A stretch of 64,000 nt of DNA from Maridesulfovibrio ferrireducens (GCF_900101105.1 NZ_FNGA01000001.1:1-64000), one strand, 5' to 3'; shown: positions 1-8,865, counted from the stretch's first letter. Made by a program: numbers and translations. The notes: generated by a model not told the origin, from the sequence alone.

Positions 1-119
1 TTGCTTGAAAAATCTAAGGCCATGACTAGCAAAATAACAAACAAAACAGTTAGATGCTGGCTTTTTAAGATCTAATATATTTTGAATAAAAAAATCTTTG
101 CCAGAGGGGATCGGAAAAC

Positions 120-316
120 TGTAATAAATGTAATTAATTGCAGTTATAGATGCAAGACACTAAAATTGCTAAACTAAAACCCTTATCTAAGTGTAATGAA
201 AAGTGTAATTTTCTGTAATACATATTACACTTTGAGATTACATTTCTTAAAAACACAACCACCTGAAAAGACAGATCATTACATTTTAAATTACATATTA
301 TTACACTTTTATTACA
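120..316. repeat. Array of TGTAAT / ATTACA hexamers
   Basis: Eleven copies of one hexamer lie in about 200 bases. TGTAAT starts at 120, 129, 192, 204 and 214, and its complement ATTACA starts at 224, 237, 278, 290, 300 and 311. The first half of the array is in one orientation and the second half in the other, so the whole block is an inverted array with its centre near 221. The surroundings are very AT-rich. A multi-site operator, or a protein-binding region of the mobile element, would look like this. No unit-plus-spacer regularity of a CRISPR is present. Function is inferred only. Confidence 0.5.
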
Positions 317-458
317 TTTAAAAAATAGATTATTTCTCTTTATTTCAGCCGTTTAAGCTCGAAACGCGTAATGGCTTACAAAAGTTACACTTTTCCGAGA
401 CCCCCCTCGTACCGCAGAACCAGCCCCAGACGGACATTTTTTACTCCGTGTGCCTAGG

Positions 459-728
459 CTATATGAGGGGAGATATTATAGGATTAGCAGATTTAAGTTC
501 CAATTTTTTACCCTCATTGTTTTGAAAGTTAAAAGTAGACTTCTTCGGCTGTCTGGGAAGATTGCCATCCAAATCAAAGCGGCAAAAATGAACGTAGCTT
601 ATCGTCAGCAACTCATCATTTTTTAATTTTTTATAAATTGCTTTTTTCGAATAGCCCTTCTCAGTCAATTCTCTAATCACTGACAACGAAGCTATCACTT
701 CAACCCTTGCATCATATTTTTTTCGCAC
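459..728 (-). CDS. TraK-like conjugal transfer/mobilisation protein
   Basis: An 89-residue protein starting at GTG, with a strong AGGAGG ribosome site five bases upstream. Residues 5-50 (ARVEVIASLSVIREL, then GYSKKAIYKKL, then ISYVHFCRF) follow the pattern of IncP TraK and related small oriT-binding proteins: a helix, a glycine-led helix-turn-helix-like stretch, and an aromatic S-Y-x-x-F-x-R-F motif. In RP4, TraK wraps the DNA next to oriT and helps the relaxosome form. The gene lies about 240 bases from an RP4-type nick site and points away from it, which is the RP4 order. The C-terminal half is lysine- and asparagine-rich and not recognised. Assignment rests on motif memory plus context; no relaxase gene is visible in the window. 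Confidence 0.6.
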   Translation of the reverse strand: MRKKYDARVEVIASLSVIRELTEKGYSKKAIYKKLKNDELLTISYVHFCRFDLDGNLPRQPKKSTFNFQNNEGKKLELKSANPIISPLI

Positions 729-838
729 TCTATCCTCCTTTTGTACTCTGACTTACTAGCCATAATAAGATCACTAAAACTAACAGATTAATCATTTTAA
801 AGTCAAAAGTATTAGACTGTTAGCATGTGAAATTTTAG

Positions 839-872
839 GACACTATGTGATACTTTCAGACACTAAACGATA
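839..872. repeat. Two direct repeats between traK-like gene and oriT
   Basis: The 14-mer GACACTA-N3-GATA occurs at 839-852 and again at 859-872, exactly 20 bases apart (two helical turns). It lies between the TraK-like gene and the putative oriT, where RP4 TraK binds. The repeat may be a TraK or autoregulatory site; this is inference from position only. The rest of 729-970 is AT-rich and shows no gene. Confidence 0.35.
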
Positions 873-970
873 TTATAGACGATTAAAGATGATTTTCTGA
901 TATTTAACAGTGAGCATCACAAATTATCTAAAAATAACCATTAATCCTGTATAATAATTTAAGCTTTGAA

Positions 971-1027
971 GGCAGGACAGGTAAGGTGGGCCCACTTTTT
1001 TAAAGTGGACGCCCTTACGTCCTGCTC
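971..1027 (-). other. IncP/RP4-type origin of transfer (oriT)
   Basis: Read on the minus strand, the stretch 988-971 closely matches the RP4 nick region: GGGCC-CACCTTACC-TGTCCTG-CC here against GGGCC-TACTTCACC-TATCCTG-CC in RP4. By analogy the nick falls between bases 973 and 972. As in RP4, the site sits at the end of a long imperfect inverted repeat: GCAGGAC (972-978) pairs with GTCCTGC (1019-1025), GTAAGG (981-986) with CCTTAC (1013-1018), and CCACTTT (992-998) with AAAGTGG (1002-1008). A TraK-like gene follows in the RP4 orientation. The RP4 sequence is from memory. Whether it still works in mobilisation is unknown. Confidence 0.65.
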
Positions 1028-1074
1028 CCTATGGGAGAAGAGCTTATTCGCCTGCGGCTCAATGCTGGGGGGAT

Positions 1075-1400
1075 ATGATAAATTTGAAGCAGATCAAAGC
1101 GGTAGTTTCAGTAAATAAAGAGTTGCTACAATTTTATTGGGAACTTGGGGCAGATATTATTGAACAGCAAAAAGAATCCACATGGGGAAATGGATTTTTG
1201 AAAAAGTTAAGTGCAGATTTAATCCACACTTTCCCTGACACTAAGGGCGTTTCATATAGGAACTTACGGTATATCAGTATCTGATTTTTATTTTACACAA
1301 GTCCTAAATTCAATTTGGCAACAGCTTGTTGTCAAATTGAAAAACAGGCACATCTTTTCCAAAATACTCTGGGGGCATAATTTAGTAATTATCTCGTAAG
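1075..1400 (+). pseudogene. YhcG/DUF1016 nuclease-family remnant, frameshifted
   Basis: The first part (1075 to about 1270) reads LLQFYWELGADIIEQQ, then WGNGFLKKLSADL, then FPDTKGVSYRNLRYIS. This is the N-terminal signature of the YhcG/DUF1016 family (PDDEXK-type nuclease, N-terminal domain). Near 1270-1283 the frame shifts by one. The second frame continues the family pattern as DFYFTQVLNSIWQQLV and later ILWGHNLVIIS before a TAA at about 1400. Family members are roughly 350 residues, so only the first third survives, broken by a frameshift. It starts at an ATG with a G-rich ribosome site. The remnant suggests a lost defence-type gene on the mobile element. No gene is seen from here to 1619. 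Confidence 0.7.
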
Positions 1401-1619
1401 TGCTGGGGTGATTTGATCTGCTGACTTACTGTAATCTTGTTTTCAAGGGAATATATACTCCTCTTTTTTTATCGCAACTAATATAAAAACTATCTTAGGT
1501 GGTATTTTGAGTGTAGCTTTGTTACAATAAACAATTAGATCATTTTGATTTCCAAATCAATTTAAAAAAAACCATTAATTGAGTAGCTTAGTTCATATTT
1601 TTAATAGAAGGAAATCGTT

Positions 1620-4580
1620 ATGGGAAAAGAAAAAAAAGTTGATCAAGCGGATAGCGGGTCCGAAAAAAATACAAAATCGGTTGAAAATATGACCTCTCAG
1701 GATCAACAATCTATCGATCACTATACACCTGAATTTCCTATTGTCGGTATCGGGGCATCTGCCGGTGGGCTTGAAGCATTGGAGTCTTTTCTACGAAATG
1801 TGCCTGAAGAGAGCGGTATGGCTTTTGTTATCGTTCAGCATTTGGACCCGTCGCAAAAAGGTAGCATGGTTAGTTTGCTCCAGCGATATACTTCGATGCC
1901 TGTCTTTCAGGTTGAAGATGGGATAAAGATCAAGCCCGACCATGTGTATATAATTGCTCCAGGTAAGGAAATATCCATCTTGCAAGGTGTGTTGCACCAG
2001 TTTGAACCTACTCAGCGACGAGGGTTACGTCTCCCTATAGATTCTTTTTTCCAATCACTGGCTGAAGACCGGCATATAAATGCTATTGGCGTTGTTCTTT
2101 CAGGTATGGGGTCAGATGGAATGCTTGGTTTACGGGCTATCAAGGAAGAATACGGCATGACTTTCGTGCAAAATCCGGACTCTGCAAAATTTAATAGCAT
2201 GCCGCTTAGTTCTATAGATGCTGGACTAGCGGATGTTGTAGCCCCAGCGCGCGAGTTGCCCTTGAAGATTACAAACTGTCTTAAACGGACACTAATGGGC
2301 TCCGATAAAATAATGACGAGAACGCATCAGGATTCGATGGGAAAAATAGTACTTGTTCTTCGTTCGCAAACTGGACACGATTTTTCTCAGTATAAAAAGA
2401 GCTCAATTTATAGGCGCGTTGAGCGTCGCATGGGTGTGCATCAAATAGATAAAATGTCTCAATATGTTCGTTTTTTAAGAGAGAACCCTCAGGAAGTAGA
2501 TCTTCTTTTCAAGGAAATACTGATCGGGGTAACAAATTTTTTCCGTGACCCCGAGATATGGGAACACCTTAAGAGGATTATCCTTCCTGCTATGATGAAA
2601 GACTTTCCCGATGGTGAAACCATGCGAGTCTGGATGCCCGGATGTTCAACGGGGGAAGAAGCATATTCTTTATCGATGGTTTTCAATGAAGTTCTGGAAG
2701 GCCAAATAGCGCCTAAAAAATTATCTATCCAGATATTTGCTACCGATCTTGATAATGATGCCATTGATAAAGCCCGTATGGGAGTTTATCCTCAGAATAT
2801 AAGCTCAGATGTTTCAAAAGAAAGATTGCTCCGATTCTTTACACAGGAAGGAGAGTTTTGGAGGATAGAATCGGATATTCGAGATACCGTGATATTTGCG
2901 CCGCAAAACATAATTATGGACCCTCCGTTCACAAAACTTGATATCATCGTCTGTCGCAATCTGCTCATATATCTTGATCAGGAATTGCAGAAGAAACTTA
3001 TTCCTATGTTTCATTACAGTCTTAATCCAAATGGAGTTCTTCTTCTTGGTAGCTCGGAAAGTTTAGGAATCTTCACTGATCTTTTCACTCCTCTGGAGGC
3101 TAAAATGCGCCTTTATAAACGTCTTGATAGTGATGAACGTCATATTCCAACACTTTTTTCTCGCAGGCTCCCCCCCCTTTATTCTCCAGTTATTAAAGAG
3201 CAAGATCCTAAAACTCCCATAATTAATGTTCAATCTTTGATGGAACAATTGATTCTAAAGAATTATGCTCCGGCCGCAGTTCTAGCCACAAGCGATGGTG
3301 ATATATTAAATATCACCGGGCATACTGGAAAGTTTCTGGAACCGCCAGCCGGCAAAGCTAATTGGAATTTGTTCGCCATGGCACGGGAGGGGCTGCGTTT
3401 TCGGCTTAGTTCAGCATTTATACAAGCTTTTCGAGATCAAACTGTCACAACAATCAAAGGTGTTCATATAGAGGATGGAAATAGTTTTAATGTGGTTGAT
3501 GTTGTTATCCATCCATTAGCGAAGTTCAGTCAGATGAAAAACATGCTTATGGTTCTTTTTAGCGCAGGGTACTCGCCAGAAAAAGACTCGTCAGTCATAG
3601 TGCCTACGGTAAAAGCAAACATTCTAGGTGTTACAAAGGGGATGCAACACGAATTACAACAGGCCCGTGATGAAGTACAATTTCTTAAGCATGAGATGCA
3701 AACGTCACAGGAAGATCTGAAGAATAGTAATGAAGAGATGCAATCAACTAACGAAGAACTTCAGTCAATGAACGAAGAACTGATGACTTCCAAGGAAGAG
3801 ATGCAGTCAATGAACGAAGAATTGCAGACGGTTAATCAGGAATTGAAAGTCAAAATAGACAATCTCTATGAGTCTAATAATGATATGAAGAACCTGCTCG
3901 ACAGCACTAATATAGCAACTCTGTTTTTGGATGAGGATCTCAATATTCGCCGATTTACGGCTCAGGCTACGACTATCTTTAAACTTCTACCCGGGGATGT
4001 CAGTCGTCCTTTTACAGATATTGTTTCTAATCTTGACTATCCGGAGATGTCTGCGGACGCAGAAGAAGTAATGAAGTCTCTGATTTATTCTGAAAAGGAC
4101 ATATCCAGCTTGAACGGGATGTGGTATAAGATTCGTATTATGCCTTACCGAACGGATGACAACAAGATAAGCGGACTGGTAATTACGTTCTCCAATATAA
4201 GTCAGGCCAAGCATCTTGAAACTATGTTAAGGCTGAAAGAACGTGAGGCTCTGGATCTTTTTACGGAGATGCCTAACCCATTCGCTCTGCTTGATTCTGT
4301 TTTCGATGAAAAGGGAAATTTTGTAGAAGCGCAGGTTGTTTTGGTCAACGAGGCTTATGAGCATTTGATGGCAGCATCGGATGTGAAAAAGACCTTGCAC
4401 GAAATCTGGCCGGGAATTGAACAAGCGGCTTTTGAGGCATGCAAGGAAACTGTCATGACTGGCAAGCCGAATAGTTTTGAGCAACATCACGGACGGCTGG
4501 GAAAAAAAATACGAGGTTTCGCCTATAGACCGGGTGTAACTCCTAAGCGCTTCTGTCTTTTATTTGAAGTTAGTTCATAG
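1620..4580 (+). CDS. CheB-CheR-PAS fusion protein (chemotaxis-like signalling)
   Basis: A 986-residue cytoplasmic protein. Residues about 38-220 are a CheB methylesterase domain with the catalytic Ser in GIGASAGG, the His in VQH, and the Asp in SGMGSDG; no receiver domain precedes it. Residues about 240-500 are a CheR methyltransferase (YRRVERRMG, VTNFFRDP, the SAM loop MPGCSTGEEAYSL, and CRNLLIYL). A repetitive coiled coil rich in (S/T)NEE(M/L)Q(S/T) covers about 670-750, followed by PAS-like domains to the end. Such CheB/CheR/PAS fusions normally work with a histidine kinase, and a kinase follows 58 bases downstream in the same direction. It starts at ATG with a GAAGGAA site. It lies on the mobile element. 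The methylated target and the output are not visible in the window. Confidence 0.9.
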   Translation: MGKEKKVDQADSGSEKNTKSVENMTSQDQQSIDHYTPEFPIVGIGASAGGLEALESFLRNVPEESGMAFVIVQHLDPSQKGSMVSLLQRYTSMPVFQVEDGIKIKPDHVYIIAPGKEISILQGVLHQFEPTQRRGLRLPIDSFFQSLAEDRHINAIGVVLSGMGSDGMLGLRAIKEEYGMTFVQNPDSAKFNSMPLSSIDAGLADVVAPARELPLKITNCLKRTLMGSDKIMTRTHQDSMGKIVLVLRSQTGHDFSQYKKSSIYRRVERRMGVHQIDKMSQYVRFLRENPQEVDLLFKEILIGVTNFFRDPEIWEHLKRIILPAMMKDFPDGETMRVWMPGCSTGEEAYSLSMVFNEVLEGQIAPKKLSIQIFATDLDNDAIDKARMGVYPQNISSDVSKERLLRFFTQEGEFWRIESDIRDTVIFAPQNIIMDPPFTKLDIIVCRNLLIYLDQELQKKLIPMFHYSLNPNGVLLLGSSESLGIFTDLFTPLEAKMRLYKRLDSDERHIPTLFSRRLPPLYSPVIKEQDPKTPIINVQSLMEQLILKNYAPAAVLATSDGDILNITGHTGKFLEPPAGKANWNLFAMAREGLRFRLSSAFIQAFRDQTVTTIKGVHIEDGNSFNVVDVVIHPLAKFSQMKNMLMVLFSAGYSPEKDSSVIVPTVKANILGVTKGMQHELQQARDEVQFLKHEMQTSQEDLKNSNEEMQSTNEELQSMNEELMTSKEEMQSMNEELQTVNQELKVKIDNLYESNNDMKNLLDSTNIATLFLDEDLNIRRFTAQATTIFKLLPGDVSRPFTDIVSNLDYPEMSADAEEVMKSLIYSEKDISSLNGMWYKIRIMPYRTDDNKISGLVITFSNISQAKHLETMLRLKEREALDLFTEMPNPFALLDSVFDEKGNFVEAQVVLVNEAYEHLMAASDVKKTLHEIWPGIEQAAFEACKETVMTGKPNSFEQHHGRLGKKIRGFAYRPGVTPKRFCLLFEVSS

Positions 4581-4638
4581 CTATACACGGTAAGGCTGCG
4601 AAGCACATATTTGCCTGAGTAAGTCGGAGGAGAATGTC

Positions 4639-6894
4639 ATGAAGAAGAGTGAAGTTAAATATATGGATCCAGATACTCTCCGTAGTCGCGCACAAGCCTT
4701 ATTAAAGAAAGACCCTTTTGCTCTAACTACCAATGATAATCCAGTGGAATTGCAGGCAGTAATTCAGGAGCTCCAGATTCATCAAATTGAGTTGGAACTG
4801 CAAAACGAGGAGCTGCGGTTAACGCAAACAGAGTTGAAAGAGTCTCGGGACAGCTTTGCAGACCTTTATGATTTTGCTCCCATCGGTTACCTTACTGTTG
4901 GCCGGAATGGGGCCATTCGCCACATCAATCTCACTGGAACAAAACTGCTGCGAACGGATAGACAAAAAATTATTAACAGTCGGTTACAGTTGTTTTTTGA
5001 ATATGACTCTCTCTTCGGTTACAATCAGTTTATTGAAAAAGCTTTTGATACAAATGTTCAGGTGGCATTTGAAACGCAGCTGGTAATAAAAAACAATCCC
5101 GGGCCATATGTTCGCCTTGAAGGTTTTGTCTCTGAAGGTACGCAGGAATTTCGTATCGCCATGATAGACATTACGGAGCAAATTAAGGCCAAAGAAATTT
5201 TAGAGCACAATCTTAATCTAAGCTCAGCCCTTGCAAAACTATACGCCCCGATCATAATGCCCGATGCCACAGTCTCGACTTCTGCACATGTTGTTCTTGA
5301 AGAGGTCATTAAACTCACAGGCAGTCAGTATGGCTGTATTGGTACATTTGACGCGAATGGGAGTCTTGACCATATTTCTACTAACACAATGAATGATTGC
5401 CGTGTTGTTTCTATGGATGAGTCTCCAATGTTTAGAGTAAACAGTGCTGGAGAATTCGCGTCCTTGCAGGGGTACAGTCTTAATACACGAAAACCATTTT
5501 TCACAAATGATGTTGCCAAGCATCACGCCTCAACCGGTATTCCTGATGGGCACGTTAAATTGAACAACTTACTAAGTATTCCTGTGCTGCTTGGGGATAA
5601 TTTGTTTGGACAAGTTATGCTGGCCAATAAATCAAGTGACTACACAGAAAATGACATTGAAAATCTCAAGCCTTTTACAAACATATTTGCTTTGGCCATT
5701 CAGCGATTGAAAAACAAGCATGATTTGACAGCTGTTAAAGAGTTGCTGCACAGGATTCTGCTGGGAATAAAAGCAGGAATAATAGTTGTTGATCGGGAGA
5801 CTCAGAAAATTGAAACGATTAACAACATAGCTCTGGATATGCTGCAAGGGGCAGAAGAAAATTATGTAGGCATGAATATCGATGTTCTTAATTGTATAAA
5901 TTCAAGTGGAAAAAAAGTGCCGTTTTGCACTGCAAACATTGAGAGGAATGGGGGAACTGACCTCAGGATCTCGAAGTATGATGGCCAGATGGTCCCGATA
6001 CAGAGAATTGTTTTGGAAGATGTTATTGATGGAAAAAATAAATTCCTTGGGATCATATTTGACATAACAGGCAGAAAGAAATTGGAACGCCGCTTAGCCT
6101 TGTCGCAAAAAATGGAATCCATCGGGCAGCTGTCTGCTGGAATAGCTCATGAAATTAACACCCCCTCACAATATATTGGAGGGAATCTGAAATTTATGAG
6201 CGGTGCATTTGATGAGATTAGTTCCTTTTTGAATAAATATCGAAATGACTTCGATTCTCTCTGCAAGACGGGTCAAAAAGAGTTGCAAACTCAGTGGGAT
6301 AAACAGGATATTGACTATTTTCTCACAGAACTACCGAATTCTATTCTGCAATCGATTGAGGGAGTAGATCAGATTTCAAGTATTGTTAGCGCCTTAAAGC
6401 GTTTTTCACATCCCGGATCTGATAGTAAAGTTTCTTCGGATATCAATGATGCACTGAAAACTACCAGTATAATATGTAGGAACGAATGGAAATATCATGC
6501 AGATGTCGTCTTTGATTTTAAAGATGAAGAATTTTCGATTCCCTGTTATATTAACGAACTGAATCAGGTTTTTGTTAATATAGTAATTAATGCTGCCCAC
6601 GCATTAAAACAAAAATATGAACACAGTGACACGAAAGGAACCATCACTATTCAAACACGAGATGTTGATAAGTGGTTTGAAATTATAATTCATGACACGG
6701 GAGCGGGTATTCCTGCCGAGGCTTTGCCGCGTGTGTTCGATCCTTTCTTTACAACCAAAGAGATGGGGGTAGGTTCAGGCCAAGGTTTAGCTCTTGCGTA
6801 CTCAATTATAACCGAAAAACATGGTGGTACAATAGAGTTTAAAAGTGAGGAAGGAGTCGGGACAACATGTTTAATCCGGCTGCCGATACAATGA
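4639..6894 (+). CDS. PAS-GAF-PAS sensor histidine kinase
   Basis: A 751-residue soluble kinase with no membrane segment. Order: a short coiled coil (QELQIHQIELELQNEEL), PAS domain about 70-190, GAF domain about 200-355, second PAS about 365-480, HisKA with the phospho-acceptor His near residue 504 in GIAHEINTP, and an HATPase_c domain (N-box NIVINAAHAL near 645, G-boxes DTGAGIP and GSGQGLAL). There is no receiver domain and no response regulator next to it. GGAGGAG precedes the ATG. With the CheB-CheR-PAS gene just upstream it forms a two-gene signalling unit carried on the mobile element. The ligand is unknown; GAF and PAS suggest an intracellular small-molecule or redox cue. Confidence 0.9.
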   Translation: MKKSEVKYMDPDTLRSRAQALLKKDPFALTTNDNPVELQAVIQELQIHQIELELQNEELRLTQTELKESRDSFADLYDFAPIGYLTVGRNGAIRHINLTGTKLLRTDRQKIINSRLQLFFEYDSLFGYNQFIEKAFDTNVQVAFETQLVIKNNPGPYVRLEGFVSEGTQEFRIAMIDITEQIKAKEILEHNLNLSSALAKLYAPIIMPDATVSTSAHVVLEEVIKLTGSQYGCIGTFDANGSLDHISTNTMNDCRVVSMDESPMFRVNSAGEFASLQGYSLNTRKPFFTNDVAKHHASTGIPDGHVKLNNLLSIPVLLGDNLFGQVMLANKSSDYTENDIENLKPFTNIFALAIQRLKNKHDLTAVKELLHRILLGIKAGIIVVDRETQKIETINNIALDMLQGAEENYVGMNIDVLNCINSSGKKVPFCTANIERNGGTDLRISKYDGQMVPIQRIVLEDVIDGKNKFLGIIFDITGRKKLERRLALSQKMESIGQLSAGIAHEINTPSQYIGGNLKFMSGAFDEISSFLNKYRNDFDSLCKTGQKELQTQWDKQDIDYFLTELPNSILQSIEGVDQISSIVSALKRFSHPGSDSKVSSDINDALKTTSIICRNEWKYHADVVFDFKDEEFSIPCYINELNQVFVNIVINAAHALKQKYEHSDTKGTITIQTRDVDKWFEIIIHDTGAGIPAEALPRVFDPFFTTKEMGVGSGQGLALAYSIITEKHGGTIEFKSEEGVGTTCLIRLPIQ

Positions 6895-6966
6895 GCTTCA
6901 CCCCAAAAACTCCATTCTTATCCTGATACGGTTTATTTAAACCTTAAAAAAGTTCAAATCAATTTA

Positions 6967-8220
6967 CTATCCCAACCGCGCAATTGCCTCTTCAGCTACA
7001 CTCTGGCTTGATTTCGCATACCTTGAAACCATAGTGAAATCTCTGTGACCTAACAGATCTCTCAAGATCGTTATAGGTGTACCTGCATTGCCGAGTCTCG
7101 TTGCGAAGGTATGCCGTAGAGAATGAAAATCAAGCGTCATTCTGCGGTCTGTTATGCCCTCGTTTAATCCTAATTTTTTTACAACTCTGGGAAAAGTTTC
7201 ACTCACACTCTTGAACGGGATATTGCCTCGCCCGGGCCAGACTAAATCAATCTGTTTGGGATTTTGCTTTTCAAACTGGAGCTCTAACGCTCTATAAAGT
7301 TTTTTATGGATTGGAATTAATATTTTACGATCCAAGCCACCTTTACCTTCAAGACAATTGATATGGCCACTTTTTAAGTCTATGTGCATCCACTTCAAAT
7401 TCGCTGCTTCTGCAAATCTAAGCCCTCCATAAAGACTGGTCATTGCAAGCCCATAAGTAACAAAAGACCTTTCCTCAAGGGAAGCCATTAATCTGCGTTC
7501 ATCACTCCCTTGCTCCCCCCTCTTAGAATCAAAAGTATCTAAAGTTCGTTGCTTAGAATTATCACCAACTAAATTTCTAAGCTTTACACCTGCTATAGGA
7601 TTAACACCATGCCACACAAAGTGCTTTTCATTGACCCCAATAGCCCCTTCAATGGCTCTATTGTACACCTGCCGAACTATCACGAGACAATGCTTAGTAG
7701 AGGCAGGAGAAAGCTTTCTGAGCAGCGTCGCTTTTATCTGCTCAAGAAGATAGCTGTTAACCTCATTGAAAAGAACTGTGTGCAGGCTACCTTTCAAATG
7801 TGAATTGTAACGCTGCTCGTCATCTTTCCAATGCTTTTTGTTGTTTTTAGCCCAGATCAAATAAGCCGCAAAAACTTCACCAAAAGTAATACCTTCATTA
7901 TGTTTGGATTCCGCTTCCTGTAGTTCGATTTGACTATCTAGCTCGTTCTTTAGTTTTAAAAGCTCAAGTTCTTGCTTATAGGTATAGGGCTTTTCGCCCT
8001 TTTTTAAATTTTCCAAATATTCGTCACGTTTTAGATATGCTTTCTCTTCAGACCATCCGGCCGATTCCCAGCCAAGAGTTGAAGCAAATCTCTGACCTGA
8101 ACCTGAGTACCTGATATCAAAACAACGATCATATCGAACACCATACTTTCTGGATTCGTGCTTATACCATCGAACGCCTTTGAACTTCTGTGAAGCTTCC
8201 CATTTAGGAGTTGCCATCAT
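6967..8220 (-). CDS. Tyrosine recombinase / phage-type integrase
   Basis: A 417-residue integrase. An N-terminal arm-binding-type region is followed by a SAM-like core-binding domain (about residues 115-190, ITFGEVFAAYLIWAK onward). The catalytic domain shows the first Arg in YGGLRFAEA, the H-x-x-R box in HSLRHTFATRLG, the second His in LLGHRDF and the nucleophile Tyr in SRYAKSS. All core residues are intact, so it is probably active. The start is an ATG pair behind AGGAGGGA. The gene ends the mobile element and points inward, about 170 bases from a partial tRNA-Arg, the usual arrangement for an element that integrates into a tRNA gene. Confidence 0.93.
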   Translation of the reverse strand: MMATPKWEASQKFKGVRWYKHESRKYGVRYDRCFDIRYSGSGQRFASTLGWESAGWSEEKAYLKRDEYLENLKKGEKPYTYKQELELLKLKNELDSQIELQEAESKHNEGITFGEVFAAYLIWAKNNKKHWKDDEQRYNSHLKGSLHTVLFNEVNSYLLEQIKATLLRKLSPASTKHCLVIVRQVYNRAIEGAIGVNEKHFVWHGVNPIAGVKLRNLVGDNSKQRTLDTFDSKRGEQGSDERRLMASLEERSFVTYGLAMTSLYGGLRFAEAANLKWMHIDLKSGHINCLEGKGGLDRKILIPIHKKLYRALELQFEKQNPKQIDLVWPGRGNIPFKSVSETFPRVVKKLGLNEGITDRRMTLDFHSLRHTFATRLGNAGTPITILRDLLGHRDFTMVSRYAKSSQSVAEEAIARLG

Positions 8221-8390
8221 TCCCTCCTCTTAACTTTCTTACCATCTTCTTACCACTTTCTTACCATTTTCGGCCTTATTAGCTATGAAAACGTATGAAG
8301 ACATGTGAAGACTTTCTACACAACAAGAAAGATAAAATCAAGCAATCAAAGGAATTAAGAGCACTAAAGATAGGCATAAAAAATTAGTTT

Positions 8391-8445
8391 GAGCGCCGGA
8401 CTACGAATCCGTAGGCCAGAGGTTCGAATCCTCTCAGGCGCACCA
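8391..8445 (+). tRNA. 3' fragment of tRNA-Arg(ACG), putative att site
   Basis: The sequence holds the 3' part of a tRNA: anticodon arm with loop CTACGAA (anticodon ACG), variable loop, T arm GAGG-TTCGAAT-CCTC, acceptor strand ending CAGGCGC, discriminator A and encoded CCA. The 5' acceptor strand and D arm are missing; 8341-8390 does not supply a GCGCCTG partner. A fragment of this kind beside an integrase is the attachment-site copy left when an element integrates in the tRNA gene. The intact gene should lie at the other end of the element, left of this window. It is not a functional tRNA gene. Confidence 0.8.
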
Positions 8446-8514
8446 CAAGAAAAACAAGGACTTAGATGAAAATCTAAGTCCTTTTTCTTTTTTGCGCTGT
8501 TTTTGTCCAATCCG
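8441..8514. repeat. Left copy of the direct repeat bounding the GRE island
   Basis: This stretch (CACCACAA, the terminator hairpin, and about 30 bases beyond it) reappears in the same orientation at 19717-19788 with scattered differences. The two copies bracket the GRE gene cluster. The left copy is continuous with the tRNA-Arg 3' end, so the pair resembles a duplicated tRNA-distal attachment region. An alternative is two unrelated tRNA-type terminators of one family, but the match runs past the hairpin. Confidence 0.6.
8456..8490 (+). terminator. Intrinsic terminator after tRNA-Arg fragment
   Basis: A perfect 12-bp stem AAGGACTTAGAT / ATCTAAGTCCTT closes a GAAA loop and is followed by a T-rich tract. 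It lies just after the tRNA CCA end. A near-identical hairpin occurs at 19728-19755. Between here and 8827 no gene is recognised; the short open frames there have no family signature. Confidence 0.85.
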
Positions 8515-8827
8515 TAAGATTCCCCCCCGTAAAACCCTTTTTTTTAGACAACTAATAAACACAACAATTTAAGATAGATAAAGATGCTGCACCTAAAAGA
8601 GTTTTTATATTTTTCACAACACAACCTTGTAGAATTATAAAATATTAAATACAAAAAGCCTAGTTCACTGCCGGATAGGCAGCTTAGAAATGCGGTCAAT
8701 ACAATTTTGAAGTGTACGCAGGGATTCACTACCGGATTGTGCAGTGTGTGACAGTGTGCAGGTGGTGCCTGATTTAACAGGGTTACGCATGCTGCTGCTG
8801 TGGATTAGGAAACAAAAAAGACACAAA

Positions 8828-8865
8828 ACAAGCCCCACAATGACTTCTGTCACTGTGGGGCTTGT
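8828..8865 (-). terminator. Intrinsic terminator after the yitT-like gene
   Basis: A strong hairpin ACAAGCCCCACA / TGTGGGGCTTGT, with an inner TGAC-TTCT-GTCA stem and one mismatch, lies 70 bases past the stop of the leftward YitT-family gene. Leftward it runs into GTTTTGTGTCTTTTTT. It marks the end of the GRE operon. Confidence 0.8.

Noticed and set aside
120-316. CRISPR array
   Set aside because: The repeated unit is only six bases, spacing is irregular and orientation changes in the middle.
972-1025. Integron attC site or REP element
   Set aside because: The hairpin lacks the attC R-box pattern, and the match to the RP4 nick region beside a TraK-like gene explains it better.
8544-8853. 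Two leftward open frames of about 60 codons
   Set aside because: No ribosome site or family signature, and they overlap a strong terminator. The region looks non-coding.
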